Shown: positions 1 through 5,812, numbered from the stretch's first letter. The stretch: 6,124 nt of DNA from an uncultured Mailhella sp. (GCA_910577155.1 CAJTMS010000077.1:1-6124); one strand, 5' to 3'. Made by a program: numbers and translations. The notes: generated by a model not told the origin, from the sequence alone.

Positions 1-741
1 GTTTGCTACCGTATTTTCCAAACGGTTTTGCAGTGCGCCAAGGTGAGCACGGATACTATCCTTGGAAACAATAGCATTGGTAATACCGTCAAGAGCCTTT
101 TGCGCATTTGCCTGAGTAGAAATATTGTGAGCTGCCATGGTAGCATCTGCGCTGTTGCCCACACCAAGGGAAGAAGCCGTTGTGGAGCCAATTCTGATAT
201 AGTAATAGTCTTCATCAGAATCGTTGCCGGAACCAAAGTGGATCTTGAGAGGTCCTGTTGACTTCATGCCGTTGCCGTCATGGGCTTCGCTGTCGGATAC
301 GCCTGCTTCACCGCTTAATGTTCCGTCAAGCAGCTTAATGTTGTTAAAATCGGTTGCCATGGAAATACGGGTGATTTCCGATGCCATTTGCTGGTATTCC
401 GAATCAATGATACCACGTTGAACGGAGTCATAGGTACCGGTTGCAGCCTGTTCAGCCAGTTCCTTCATACGAACAAGCTTTTCGTCAATGGTTTGCAATG
501 CGCCGTCAGCGGTTTGGATAAGGCTGATGCCGTCATTGGCATTACGAACGCCTTGCTGCAGGGCGGCAATATCGGAACGCATAAGTTCCCGAACAGCAAG
601 ACCTGCTGCGTCATCGGCAGAAGTTTCAATACGAAGCCCTGAAGATAACTTACGGGTTGAATCAGAAAGATTGTTATAATGGATATTCAAATAACGAGAT
701 GCATTATCAGCCATCATGTTGTGATTAATTACTAGAGACAT
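1..741 (-). CDS. Flagellin, N-terminal 247 residues (C-terminus beyond the window edge)
   Basis: Encodes the filament subunit of the bacterial flagellum, exported by the flagellar type III apparatus and polymerised outside the cell. The frame is open from the ATG at 741 to base 1 with no stop, so only the C-terminal part is missing; the last visible residues are QNRLENTVAN. It starts MSLVINHNMMADNASRYLN and has the conserved flagellin N-domain (STRKLSSGLR, DDAAGLAVRELMR, NDGISLIQTADGAL, VRMKELAEQAATGTYDS). The central part contains NDSDEDYYYI, seen in Desulfovibrio-type flagellins. GGAGGA at 746-751 lies 4 bases before the ATG and supports this start. By my count about four fifths of residues match the complete flagellin at 1311-2198. 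The visible part is 7 residues longer at the equivalent point, the extra residues lying in the variable stretch after LLDGTLSG. If the missing end matches its paralogue, the protein would be about 302 residues. The symbol (fliC, flaA, flaB) cannot be chosen from sequence. Confidence 0.96.
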   Translation of the reverse strand, partial: MSLVINHNMMADNASRYLNIHYNNLSDSTRKLSSGLRIETSADDAAGLAVRELMRSDIAALQQGVRNANDGISLIQTADGALQTIDEKLVRMKELAEQAATGTYDSVQRGIIDSEYQQMASEITRISMATDFNNIKLLDGTLSGEAGVSDSEAHDGNGMKSTGPLKIHFGSGNDSDEDYYYIRIGSTTASSLGVGNSADATMAAHNISTQANAQKALDGITNAIVSKDSIRAHLGALQNRLENTVAN

Positions 742-777
742 ACTATCCTCCATGATACAGTCTTCTATTTTTACCAG

Positions 778-796
778 ACACCGCTTCCTGCGGTGT
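778..796 (-). promoter_or_regulatory. Leader hairpin with AGGAA loop upstream of the left flagellin
   Basis: A perfect 7-bp stem (ACACCGC at 778-784, GCGGTGT at 790-796) closes a 5-base loop. Read on the minus strand, as in the flagellin mRNA, the loop is AGGAA. The hairpin lies 37-55 bases before the start codon, and a second GGA lies in the Shine-Dalgarno sequence (746-751). A GGA in a hairpin loop plus another in the ribosome-binding site is the layout of CsrA targets, and flagellin mRNA is the known CsrA/FliW target in Bacillus subtilis. The hairpin is seen in the sequence; the CsrA role is inference. No transcription start was identified, so presence in the mRNA is assumed. Confidence 0.4.
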
Positions 797-801
797 TACC
801 C

Positions 802-819
802 TTGTTAATGGTTTAACAA
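802..819. repeat. Perfect 7-bp inverted repeat (TTGTTAA/TTAACAA)
   Basis: Arms at 802-808 and 813-819 flank a 4-base spacer. It sits 5 bases from the leader hairpin at 778-796. It could be a second leader stem or an operator. It is AT-rich and short, so it could also be chance. Confidence 0.35.
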
Positions 820-990
820 AATGGGAAATAATGAGCAGGAGAACAACATTATTTTTATTATTTTCGCCGAAACGCACAATGCGCTCTCGGGAAAACCAGT
901 AAAAATAGTATGAACAATACATAACGCCATTTATGGAACAGCAAGCTTAATATATCGCTTCAGTCTGCTTTTCACATAAATTTTGTTACC

Positions 991-1035
991 ATGCTTACAG
1001 CTGCACAAGAATAATTCTTCACAGCTGTAAGTCAT
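991..1035. repeat. Long imperfect palindrome, hairpin 1 of the inter-flagellin cluster
   Basis: A perfect 10-bp inverted repeat (CTTACAGCTG at 994-1003, CAGCTGTAAG at 1022-1031) encloses a second one (AAGAAT at 1007-1012, ATTCTT at 1014-1019). ATG at 991-993 and CAT at 1033-1035 extend the outer stem past one unpaired base. No T-run follows on either strand, so it is not a standard intrinsic terminator. It could be an operator, a structured RNA element or the end of a small mobile element. Confidence 0.75.
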
Positions 1036-1042
1036 GAGCCTC

Positions 1043-1109
1043 AAATTCAAATTGTCCGTATGCTCGCAAGAATGTTCTCTTGACGGCAAAAACTCACAAT
1101 TTTGAATTT
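1043..1109. repeat. Long-range inverted repeat, hairpin 2 of the inter-flagellin cluster
   Basis: Arms at 1043-1055 and 1096-1109 pair over 13 bp with one unpaired base (1100). Inside, CCGT (1056-1059) pairs with ACGG (1083-1086), and CAAGA (1067-1071) pairs with TCTTG (1078-1082). The nested pairing gives one extended imperfect stem. The outer arms are AT-rich, which lowers its significance compared with the neighbouring hairpins. Confidence 0.55.
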
Positions 1110-1145
1110 TTCCAAAAAACTTAATCCTATTTTATTCTCCAATAT

Positions 1146-1179
1146 CCGTGCGAAATACTCTCCATAAGAGTATGCACGG
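1146..1179. repeat. Strong bulged hairpin, hairpin 3 of the inter-flagellin cluster
   Basis: CCGTGC (1146-1151) pairs with GCACGG (1174-1179), and ATACTCT (1155-1161) pairs with AGAGTAT (1167-1173). This gives 13 bp with a single GAA bulge (1152-1154) and a 5-base loop (1162-1166). It is the most convincing structure in the gap because both stems are perfect, the base composition is mixed and the loop is short. There is no adjacent T-run, so it is not a terminator. Confidence 0.8.
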
Positions 1180-1207
1180 CAACAGGAGCATAAAATTTTG
1201 CGGCAAT

Positions 1208-1249
1208 TTGCGCATGTTCCCTTCATAATGAAAAGAGGAGCATGCACAA
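1208..1249. repeat. Imperfect hairpin, hairpin 4 of the inter-flagellin cluster
   Basis: The outer arms 1208-1216 and 1241-1249 match at 8 of 9 positions around GCATG/CATGC. Pairing continues inward through TCC (1218-1220) with GGA (1237-1239) and CTT (1221-1223) with AAG (1233-1235), past one unpaired base. It lies just downstream, on the minus strand, of the right flagellin's terminator. Confidence 0.55.
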
Positions 1250-1292
1250 AGGTTTCTCAAAAATAATCATACCGCTTTTTGCTTTCCTGAAA

Positions 1293-1312
1293 AACCGTTT
1301 CCATAAACGGTT
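1293..1312 (-). terminator. Probable intrinsic terminator of the right flagellin gene
   Basis: AACCGTTT and AAACGGTT form a perfect 8-bp stem around a 4-base loop. On the minus strand the stem overlaps the flagellin stop codon (1311-1313), and with its last two bases gives a run of five T. The T-run is short and the stem only moderately GC-rich, so termination may be partial. It suggests the two flagellins are separate transcription units. Confidence 0.6.
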
Positions 1313-2198
1313 ATATCAGACTGAGAGCCATTTGCGGAATTGTATTAGCCTGTCCGAGCATAGATACTGCCGTATTGGCTAAAACCTGATTACGAACAAA
1401 TTTCGTCATTTCACTTGCAACATCCACGTCAGAAATACGGGATTCCGCAGACTGCAGGTTTTCTGCCTGAACAGTCAGATTTGATACGGTTGCTTCCAAA
1501 CGGTTTTGCATGGAACCAAGGGAGGCACGGATATTGTCTTTTGAAACAATTGCTTGATTAATTGCTTTAATAGCATTTCCTGCCGCTTCCTGTGTCGAAA
1601 TCGCAAAACCGGCTGATCCTGCCGCTGCACTATTGCCAATACCAAGAGAAGAAGCTGTTGCACTGTCAATTTTGATATAGTAATAATCTTCGTCAGAATC
1701 ATTGCCTGCACCAAAATGAATCTTGAGTTTGCCCGTTGACGTCATTTTACTGCCGTCATGCGTATCACTGCTCAGATTTCCATCGAGCAAATGGACATTG
1801 CTGAAATCCGTTGCTTTTGCAATACGGGTAATTTCTGATGCCATTGCCTGATATTCCGAATCAATAATACTGCGCTGCACAGAATCATAGGTGCCCGTTG
1901 CTGCCTGCTCCGCAAGTTCTTTCATCCGAATAAGTTTTTCGTCAATGGTTTGCAAAGCTCCGTCAGCTGTTTGGATTAAAGAAATCGCATCATTGGCATT
2001 ACGCACTCCTTGCTGCAAAGCTGTTATATCTGCACGCATAAGTTCGCGGACAGCAAGCCCGGCAGCATCATCAGCCGCCCTTTCAACACGAAGCCCTGAA
2101 GAAAGTTTCCGGGTGGAGTCTGAAAGAGCATTATAATGAGTGTTCAAGTTTCGAGAAACTGTATTTGCCATTGTGTTAGTATTAATAACAAGTGACAT
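1311..2198 (-). CDS. Flagellin, complete (295 aa)
   Basis: Filament subunit of the flagellum. The N-terminal D0/D1 region (about residues 1-140) has the usual motifs: MSLVINTNTMANT, STRKLSSGLR, DDAAGLAVRELMR, NDAISLIQTADGAL. A short variable region (about 141-210) includes NDSDEDYYYI. The C-terminal region (about 211-295) has GSMQNRLEATVSNL, AESRISDVDVASEM and the ending QANTIPQMALSLI. The length is normal for a Desulfovibrio-type flagellin with little outer domain. AAGGAGG at 2204-2210 is a near-perfect Shine-Dalgarno sequence 5 bases before the ATG, which settles the start. Residues matching the known Toll-like receptor 5 contact site of Salmonella flagellin (L88, R90, L94, E114 there) are present as L89, R91, L95 and E115. 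The gene has a sigma-28-like promoter at 2280-2306 and a terminator at its stop. It is a tandem paralogue of the gene at 1-741. Confidence 0.98.
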   Translation of the reverse strand: MSLVINTNTMANTVSRNLNTHYNALSDSTRKLSSGLRVERAADDAAGLAVRELMRADITALQQGVRNANDAISLIQTADGALQTIDEKLIRMKELAEQAATGTYDSVQRSIIDSEYQAMASEITRIAKATDFSNVHLLDGNLSSDTHDGSKMTSTGKLKIHFGAGNDSDEDYYYIKIDSATASSLGIGNSAAAGSAGFAISTQEAAGNAIKAINQAIVSKDNIRASLGSMQNRLEATVSNLTVQAENLQSAESRISDVDVASEMTKFVRNQVLANTAVSMLGQANTIPQMALSLI

Positions 2199-2203
2199 AA
2201 TTT

Positions 2204-2210
2204 CCTCCTT
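2204..2210 (-). promoter_or_regulatory. Ribosome-binding site of the complete flagellin, with GGA motifs
   Basis: AAGGAGG on the minus strand, 5 bases before the ATG at 2198. Another GGA sits at 2249-2251 in the leader, in the loop side of a weak CGCC/GGCG stem. As in the left flagellin, a GGA upstream plus GGA in the Shine-Dalgarno sequence would suit CsrA binding, but the upstream stem here is weaker. Confidence 0.7.
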
Positions 2211-2279
2211 GAAATATGTCTATCAAAAGTGTTCTATACGCCTATACCTCCAATTATAAAAATTTTGGCGCTACTTGTT

Positions 2280-2306
2280 TTAACGGCCGGAAAAAAATTT
2301 TCATTA
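2280..2306 (-). promoter_or_regulatory. Candidate sigma-28 (FliA) promoter of the complete flagellin
   Basis: On the minus strand, TAAT (2303-2306), 15 bases, then GCCGTTAA (2280-2287). The class 3 flagellar consensus is TAAA-N15-GCCGATAA, so 3 of 4 and 7 of 8 positions match at exact spacing. A start near 2274 would give a leader of about 75 bases. Position, strand and gene type all fit late flagellar expression by FliA. It is a pattern match without start-site data. Confidence 0.6.
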
Positions 2307-2342
2307 GGAAAATTTTTCCTCTTTTGCCATGACTCGGCAAAA
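2289..2342. repeat. Inverted repeats in the flagellin/panB divergent region
   Basis: Two dyads lie side by side. The first pairs 2289-2302 with 2308-2319 over 12 bp with a 2-base AA bulge and lies across the sigma-28 candidate's spacer. The second is a perfect 7-bp repeat, TTTTGCC (2322-2328) and GGCAAAA (2336-2342), just upstream of that promoter. They could be regulator sites between the divergent genes. For panB, TATACT at 2373-2378 is a possible -10 but has no good -35, so I do not call a promoter. The rest of 2199-2449 shows nothing further. Confidence 0.4.
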
Positions 2343-2437
2343 ATTTCCCGGCAGGCTAAAAATGTCATTAAATATACTGTTTGCACTTTATACGGTTTTT
2401 CGGTATGGTTGAGGAACTTTCATTTTAACCGGAAAAG

Positions 2438-2443
2438 AAAGGA
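2438..2443 (+). promoter_or_regulatory. Ribosome-binding site of panB
   Basis: AAAGGA ends 6 bases before the ATG at 2450. This is good spacing for that start. Confidence 0.7.
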
Positions 2444-2449
2444 ATAATC

Positions 2450-3283
2450 ATGAACAAAAAAACTATCCTCAATATTAAAGAATGTAAGAATATCAAAAAG
2501 CTGACTATGGTTACTGCCTATGATGCCTGCAGTGCAAGGCTTGTGGAACGGGCAGGCATTGATATGATACTGGTCGGTGATTCCCTTGGCATGACTATGC
2601 AGGGAAATGCCGATACCAACAGCGTCAGCCTTGAGGATATCATTTATCATACAAAAATTGTGTGCAAAAATGCCCCCAACACCTTTATCGTGGCGGATAT
2701 GCCCTTTATGAGTTATGAAATAAGTGTTCCGCAGGCTCTTGAAAATGCAGGGAAAATTTTTCGGGAAACAGGGGCAAGGGCAGTTAAAATTGAGGGAGGC
2801 GAAACAATACTCCCCCAAGTCAAAGCCCTGATTAATGCCGGTATCCCCGTTATGGGGCATTTAGGGCTTACACCGCAGCGTTCAGCCATGCTCGGCGGTT
2901 TCAAAGCACAGGCAAAAACCGCTCTTGGCGCCCAAAAACTCCTTGAAGAAGCATTATTATTAGAAGAAGCCGGCTGTTTTTCCCTTGTTCTTGAAGCTGT
3001 GCCGGCAAAAATTGCCCATGTCATCAGCAAAAAACTTTCCATTCCAACCATTGGTATCGGTGCAGGAAACGGCTGTGACGGGCAAGTGCTTGTTTTCCAT
3101 GATATGCTGGGACTTTCCGATTTTAAACCCCGTTTTGTCAAAAAATATGCAGAACTGGGTGACTTGGCAGTCAAGGCAATGCAGGAATATGCAAAAGAGG
3201 TGGAAACAGGCGCTTTCCCTGCTGAAGAGCATACGTTTGCCATTGCTGACGAAGAATGGGATAAATTTACAAAATTACAATAG
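2450..3283 (+). CDS. panB: 3-methyl-2-oxobutanoate hydroxymethyltransferase (ketopantoate hydroxymethyltransferase)
   Basis: Cytoplasmic enzyme of pantothenate (vitamin B5) and CoA synthesis. It transfers a hydroxymethyl group from 5,10-methylene-tetrahydrofolate to 2-oxoisovalerate to give ketopantoate, and uses Mg2+. At 277 residues it is close to the family length (264 in E. coli). It is a TIM barrel with conserved blocks throughout: MVTAYDACSARL (20-31), ILVGDSLGMTMQG (40-52), VADMPFMSYE (81-90), AVKIEGG (111-117), MGHLGLTPQ (135-143), LEAVPA (181-186) and IGIGAGNGCDGQVLV (201-215). The metal and substrate ligands expected from E. coli PanB are present: D44, D83, K113 and E115, with catalytic glutamate E182. 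No key residue is missing. The C-terminal tail is about 10 residues longer than in E. coli. The start is supported by AAAGGA. priA follows after 17 bases on the same strand, so the two probably share a transcript. No panC or panD is visible. Confidence 0.98.
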   Translation: MNKKTILNIKECKNIKKLTMVTAYDACSARLVERAGIDMILVGDSLGMTMQGNADTNSVSLEDIIYHTKIVCKNAPNTFIVADMPFMSYEISVPQALENAGKIFRETGARAVKIEGGETILPQVKALINAGIPVMGHLGLTPQRSAMLGGFKAQAKTALGAQKLLEEALLLEEAGCFSLVLEAVPAKIAHVISKKLSIPTIGIGAGNGCDGQVLVFHDMLGLSDFKPRFVKKYAELGDLAVKAMQEYAKEVETGAFPAEEHTFAIADEEWDKFTKLQ

Positions 3284-3300
3284 GTTCCTCTTGCCGTATT

Positions 3301-5664
3301 ATGTTCTGCCACGTTGCTCTGCTCAGCCCTCCCTATACCACGCTGACCTATGCCTGCCCTGATTTTTTCCCTCCGGAATTTTGGGAAACGGGCATGCGTG
3401 TGGCTATTCCCTTGGGCGGCGGGGCTGTCCGCATAGGTATTATTACCGCATTAAATGTTGAAAAAGACGGTGAATTCCAAATTAAAGAAATTGCTTTTCC
3501 CATGGAACAAAAAAGCCTGCTGGATAATGATTATCTCATCATGATTGAGCAGCTGGGCAAAAAACAATTTGTGAGCATGGGGCGTATTTTGGGCAATATT
3601 TTGCCTGGAAATTTAAAAACGACGCAAAATATCCGTTTGCGTTTTTTTCAGGGAACACAAAAACCGAAGCTCTACAAAATACGCGAAATCCAAAACCTGC
3701 CCCTTGAAGAAAGAGAAGTCTTGGCAAAGGCATATCTCACACAAAAAGCCCAAATTTTAGAAATGGCTGAAAATACCGGCCTCACAGAAAAAATCTGCCT
3801 TTTGGCGGAAGCCCCGTGGAATATCCGTGCCAATGCCGTAAAACAAAGGGAAATCTTAGATTTTTTGGCTGATAACGGCAGTATTGTCCGCTATTCTTTT
3901 CAAAAAAAATTTCCCGAACACGGGCAAGCTTTGAACACGCTGATAAAAAATGCCATGGTGGGTATTGCTGCATTGGAACAGGAAGAAAAGCTGGAAGAGG
4001 ATTTTCTTCCCCCTCCCATGCCGTGTTTTAAACTTAATGCCAAACAGCAGGAAATTTATGACGCCCTTGCTCCGAGTTTAAAAGCGGGCTGTACAGAAGG
4101 CAAAACTGCCCTGCTCTATGGCATAACAGGCAGTGGCAAGACAGCCCTGTACCTTGAACTGGCACAAAAAGCCCTGCAGGAAAAAAAATCCGTACTCCTG
4201 CTTGCACCGGAAGTTGCCATTGCCTTAAAATTGCGGCAGGACGCCCTCAACAGGAATTTGCCCGTCACCTTGTATCACGGATACCAAAGCCCGAAACAAA
4301 AAGAACGCACCTTTAAAACCTGTGCCGCAAGCAAAGAACCGCTTTTTATTATCGGAACGCGCTCTGCGCTTTTTCTGCCGCTGCCTTCTCTCGGACTGAT
4401 TATTTTAGACGAAGAACACGATGATTCGTTTAAGCAAGATGAAGGGCTTTTATACCATGCCAAAGACATAGCTTGGTACAGAGCACAAAAAAATCATGGG
4501 CTTTTCCTCATGGGCTCCGCCACGCCCGATATCAAATCCTATTATGCGACAGAACAAAAAATCTATGAGCGCTATGAAATGCCGGAGCGCATCGGGAACG
4601 CCACGCTTCCGGAAGTGCAGCTGGCCGATATCGGCAAAAATTCGCAAAGCTTTGCCCCGGAAACCATACTTGCGCTTAAACAATGTATAAAAAACGGCGA
4701 GCAGGCTATTATTCTGCTCAACAGACGCGGCTATGCGCCGCTCATGTTCTGCGTCGAGTGTAAAAAAGTCGCCCGCTGTCCCAATTGTGATATTTCCCTG
4801 ACCTATCACAAAAAGCGGGAAATTCTCTCCTGCCACTACTGCGGCTATATCCGCCATGTGCCAAGCCCCTGCCCTGATTGCGGCAATTTGCACAGTATTC
4901 CCTTGGGAGATGGAACAGAACGCATTGAAGAACAAATCAACGAGCTTTTTCCCAAGGAGCTTTCTGACACGTTTTCTCCAAAAGTGCTGCGGCTTGATAA
5001 AGACAGTACCCGGAAAGAAGGAAAAATGGAGGAAATATTAAATGCCTTTGCCAAACAGGAAGCACAAATCCTTGTGGGCACGCAAATGCTTTCCAAAGGT
5101 CACCATTTTCCCAATGTGACACTGGCTGTCATTCTGGATGCGGATTTAGGGATAAACTTTCCTGACTATCGGGCTTTGGAACGAACTTTTCAACTCATAA
5201 CGCAGGCTTCCGGACGGGCCGGACGCGGCGAAAAAAAAGGAAAAGTCATTATCCAAACCCGTGATATCAATAATCCTTTTTGGCAGCATATTTTAAAAGG
5301 AAATTATTTGACTTTTTATGAACAGGAAATTCTCCAGCGCCAAAAGCGCAATTATCCCCCGTTTACCAAGCTTGCTCTGATACGCTGTTCTTTCCCTAAA
5401 GACAAACCGGAAGCCAAACAAATTTGGGATACCTTTATACAGGAACTCAAACAAAAAGCAACACAACTGGGTATACGGGCAACAGGTTCAATCCCTGCCC
5501 CTTTGGCTCTGCTGCAGGGCAGACTGCGTTTTCAATGCTTTATACGGGCTGATAGCTGGAATACTATCCGTTCCCTGTATGCGTCCTGCCTGCCTAAACA
5601 AAACCTTTTACAGACAAACGAAATCCGCCTGCAATTCGACCTCGACCCTACAAACATGCTTTGA
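3301..5664 (+). CDS. priA: Primosomal protein N' (replication restart helicase PriA)
   Basis: PriA recognises abandoned replication forks and D-loops, unwinds the lagging arm 3' to 5' using ATP, and starts reloading of the replicative helicase. The 787 residues carry the full family layout: N-terminal 3'-end-binding domain (about 1-105), winged-helix part (about 180-222), then an SF2 helicase core. Walker A is GITGSGKT (274-281), motif II DEEH (370-373) and motif III GSATPD (405-410). The cysteine-rich insert has eight cysteines in four pairs (C484/487, 493/496, 511/514, 524/527) for two zinc ions. Next come GTER (538-541), GTQMLSKGHHFPNV (593-606), DADLGINFPDYRALER (613-628) and QASGRAGRG (635-643). 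All key residues are present, so it should be active. The ATG at 3301 is the only plausible start: an in-frame stop lies at 3262-3264 and conserved sequence (HVALLSPP) begins at residue 4. No Shine-Dalgarno sequence lies at normal spacing, which suggests coupling to panB translation. It is slightly longer than E. coli PriA (732). Confidence 0.98.
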   Translation: MFCHVALLSPPYTTLTYACPDFFPPEFWETGMRVAIPLGGGAVRIGIITALNVEKDGEFQIKEIAFPMEQKSLLDNDYLIMIEQLGKKQFVSMGRILGNILPGNLKTTQNIRLRFFQGTQKPKLYKIREIQNLPLEEREVLAKAYLTQKAQILEMAENTGLTEKICLLAEAPWNIRANAVKQREILDFLADNGSIVRYSFQKKFPEHGQALNTLIKNAMVGIAALEQEEKLEEDFLPPPMPCFKLNAKQQEIYDALAPSLKAGCTEGKTALLYGITGSGKTALYLELAQKALQEKKSVLLLAPEVAIALKLRQDALNRNLPVTLYHGYQSPKQKERTFKTCAASKEPLFIIGTRSALFLPLPSLGLIILDEEHDDSFKQDEGLLYHAKDIAWYRAQKNHGLFLMGSATPDIKSYYATEQKIYERYEMPERIGNATLPEVQLADIGKNSQSFAPETILALKQCIKNGEQAIILLNRRGYAPLMFCVECKKVARCPNCDISLTYHKKREILSCHYCGYIRHVPSPCPDCGNLHSIPLGDGTERIEEQINELFPKELSDTFSPKVLRLDKDSTRKEGKMEEILNAFAKQEAQILVGTQMLSKGHHFPNVTLAVILDADLGINFPDYRALERTFQLITQASGRAGRGEKKGKVIIQTRDINNPFWQHILKGNYLTFYEQEILQRQKRNYPPFTKLALIRCSFPKDKPEAKQIWDTFIQELKQKATQLGIRATGSIPAPLALLQGRLRFQCFIRADSWNTIRSLYASCLPKQNLLQTNEIRLQFDLDPTNML

Positions 5665-5812
5665 TTGGATTTCCATAAAAAGCTGACAGCGCGTTTTCCC
5701 CTTTAACATTTCTTATTTTCAAATATATTTCTGTACAGCGAAATTTTGGTGCAAATACTATATGATATTTGCAATTCCATTTGGTATGCGATAAACGTTG
5801 ACTGTCATTCAT
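5648..5812 (-). pseudogene. tnpA: Truncated IS200-type transposase (TnpA), N-terminal fragment
   Basis: From the ATG at 5812 the frame reads MNDSQRLSHTKWNCKYHIVF, then APKFR. This is the characteristic N-terminus of the small IS200 HUH single-strand transposases, which are normally about 150 residues. Similarity is clear for the first 25 residues (to 5738). A weaker match (EIYLKIR) may extend it to about residue 34. The remainder up to the stop at 5648-5650 is not recognisable and overlaps the end of priA. The HUH histidine pair and the catalytic tyrosine are absent, so the fragment is inactive. AAAGGAGG at 5823-5830 serves this start, 10 bases upstream. The frame stays open further upstream to 5929, but that part lies in the IS leader and is not protein-like. 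Confidence 0.85.

Larger units (their letters stand above)
742..1310. other. Gene-free region between the two flagellins, rich in inverted repeats
   Basis: About 570 bases separate the two flagellin genes, with no coding sequence I can support. The only notable frame is a 66-codon GTG-started minus-strand one at 1047-1247, without a Shine-Dalgarno sequence. The region must hold the promoter of the left flagellin unless that gene depends on read-through, which the terminator at 1293-1312 argues against. I searched the minus strand for sigma-28 (TAAA-N15-GCCGATAA) and sigma-54 (GG-N10-GC) matches and found none convincing. The striking content is a row of inverted repeats between 991 and 1249, listed separately. 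Unlike the flagellins, it shows no recognisable flagellin remnant. Confidence 0.6.

Noticed and set aside
742..990. Sigma-28 or sigma-54 promoter for the left flagellin
   Set aside because: The best candidates, GGCGAAAA near 860 and GG-N10-TG near 925, lack a matching partner element, so no promoter was called.
1047..1247. 66-codon cysteine-rich minus-strand frame between the flagellins (contains CANCRKILCSCCRAY)
   Set aside because: It starts with GTG, has no Shine-Dalgarno sequence before the GTG or the internal ATG, spans several inverted repeats and resembles no family I know. A conserved orthologue would reverse this.
1475..1714. Similar antisense or alternate frames in both flagellin genes
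   Set aside because: They recur in both genes only because the two flagellin genes are similar at the DNA level; this is not evidence of a second coding layer.
2420..2860. 146-codon minus-strand frame opposite the start of panB
   Set aside because: It is antisense to clearly conserved PanB sequence, has no recognisable protein family and looks like a shadow frame.
4450..4935. 161-codon open frame on the minus strand inside priA
   Set aside because: It lies wholly antisense to the conserved helicase and zinc region of priA, shows no recognisable motif and is explained by the codon use of priA.
5678..5700. Possible terminator directly after priA
   Set aside because: The only dyad (GCTG/CAGC) has a one-base loop, and the following T-run is only four bases.
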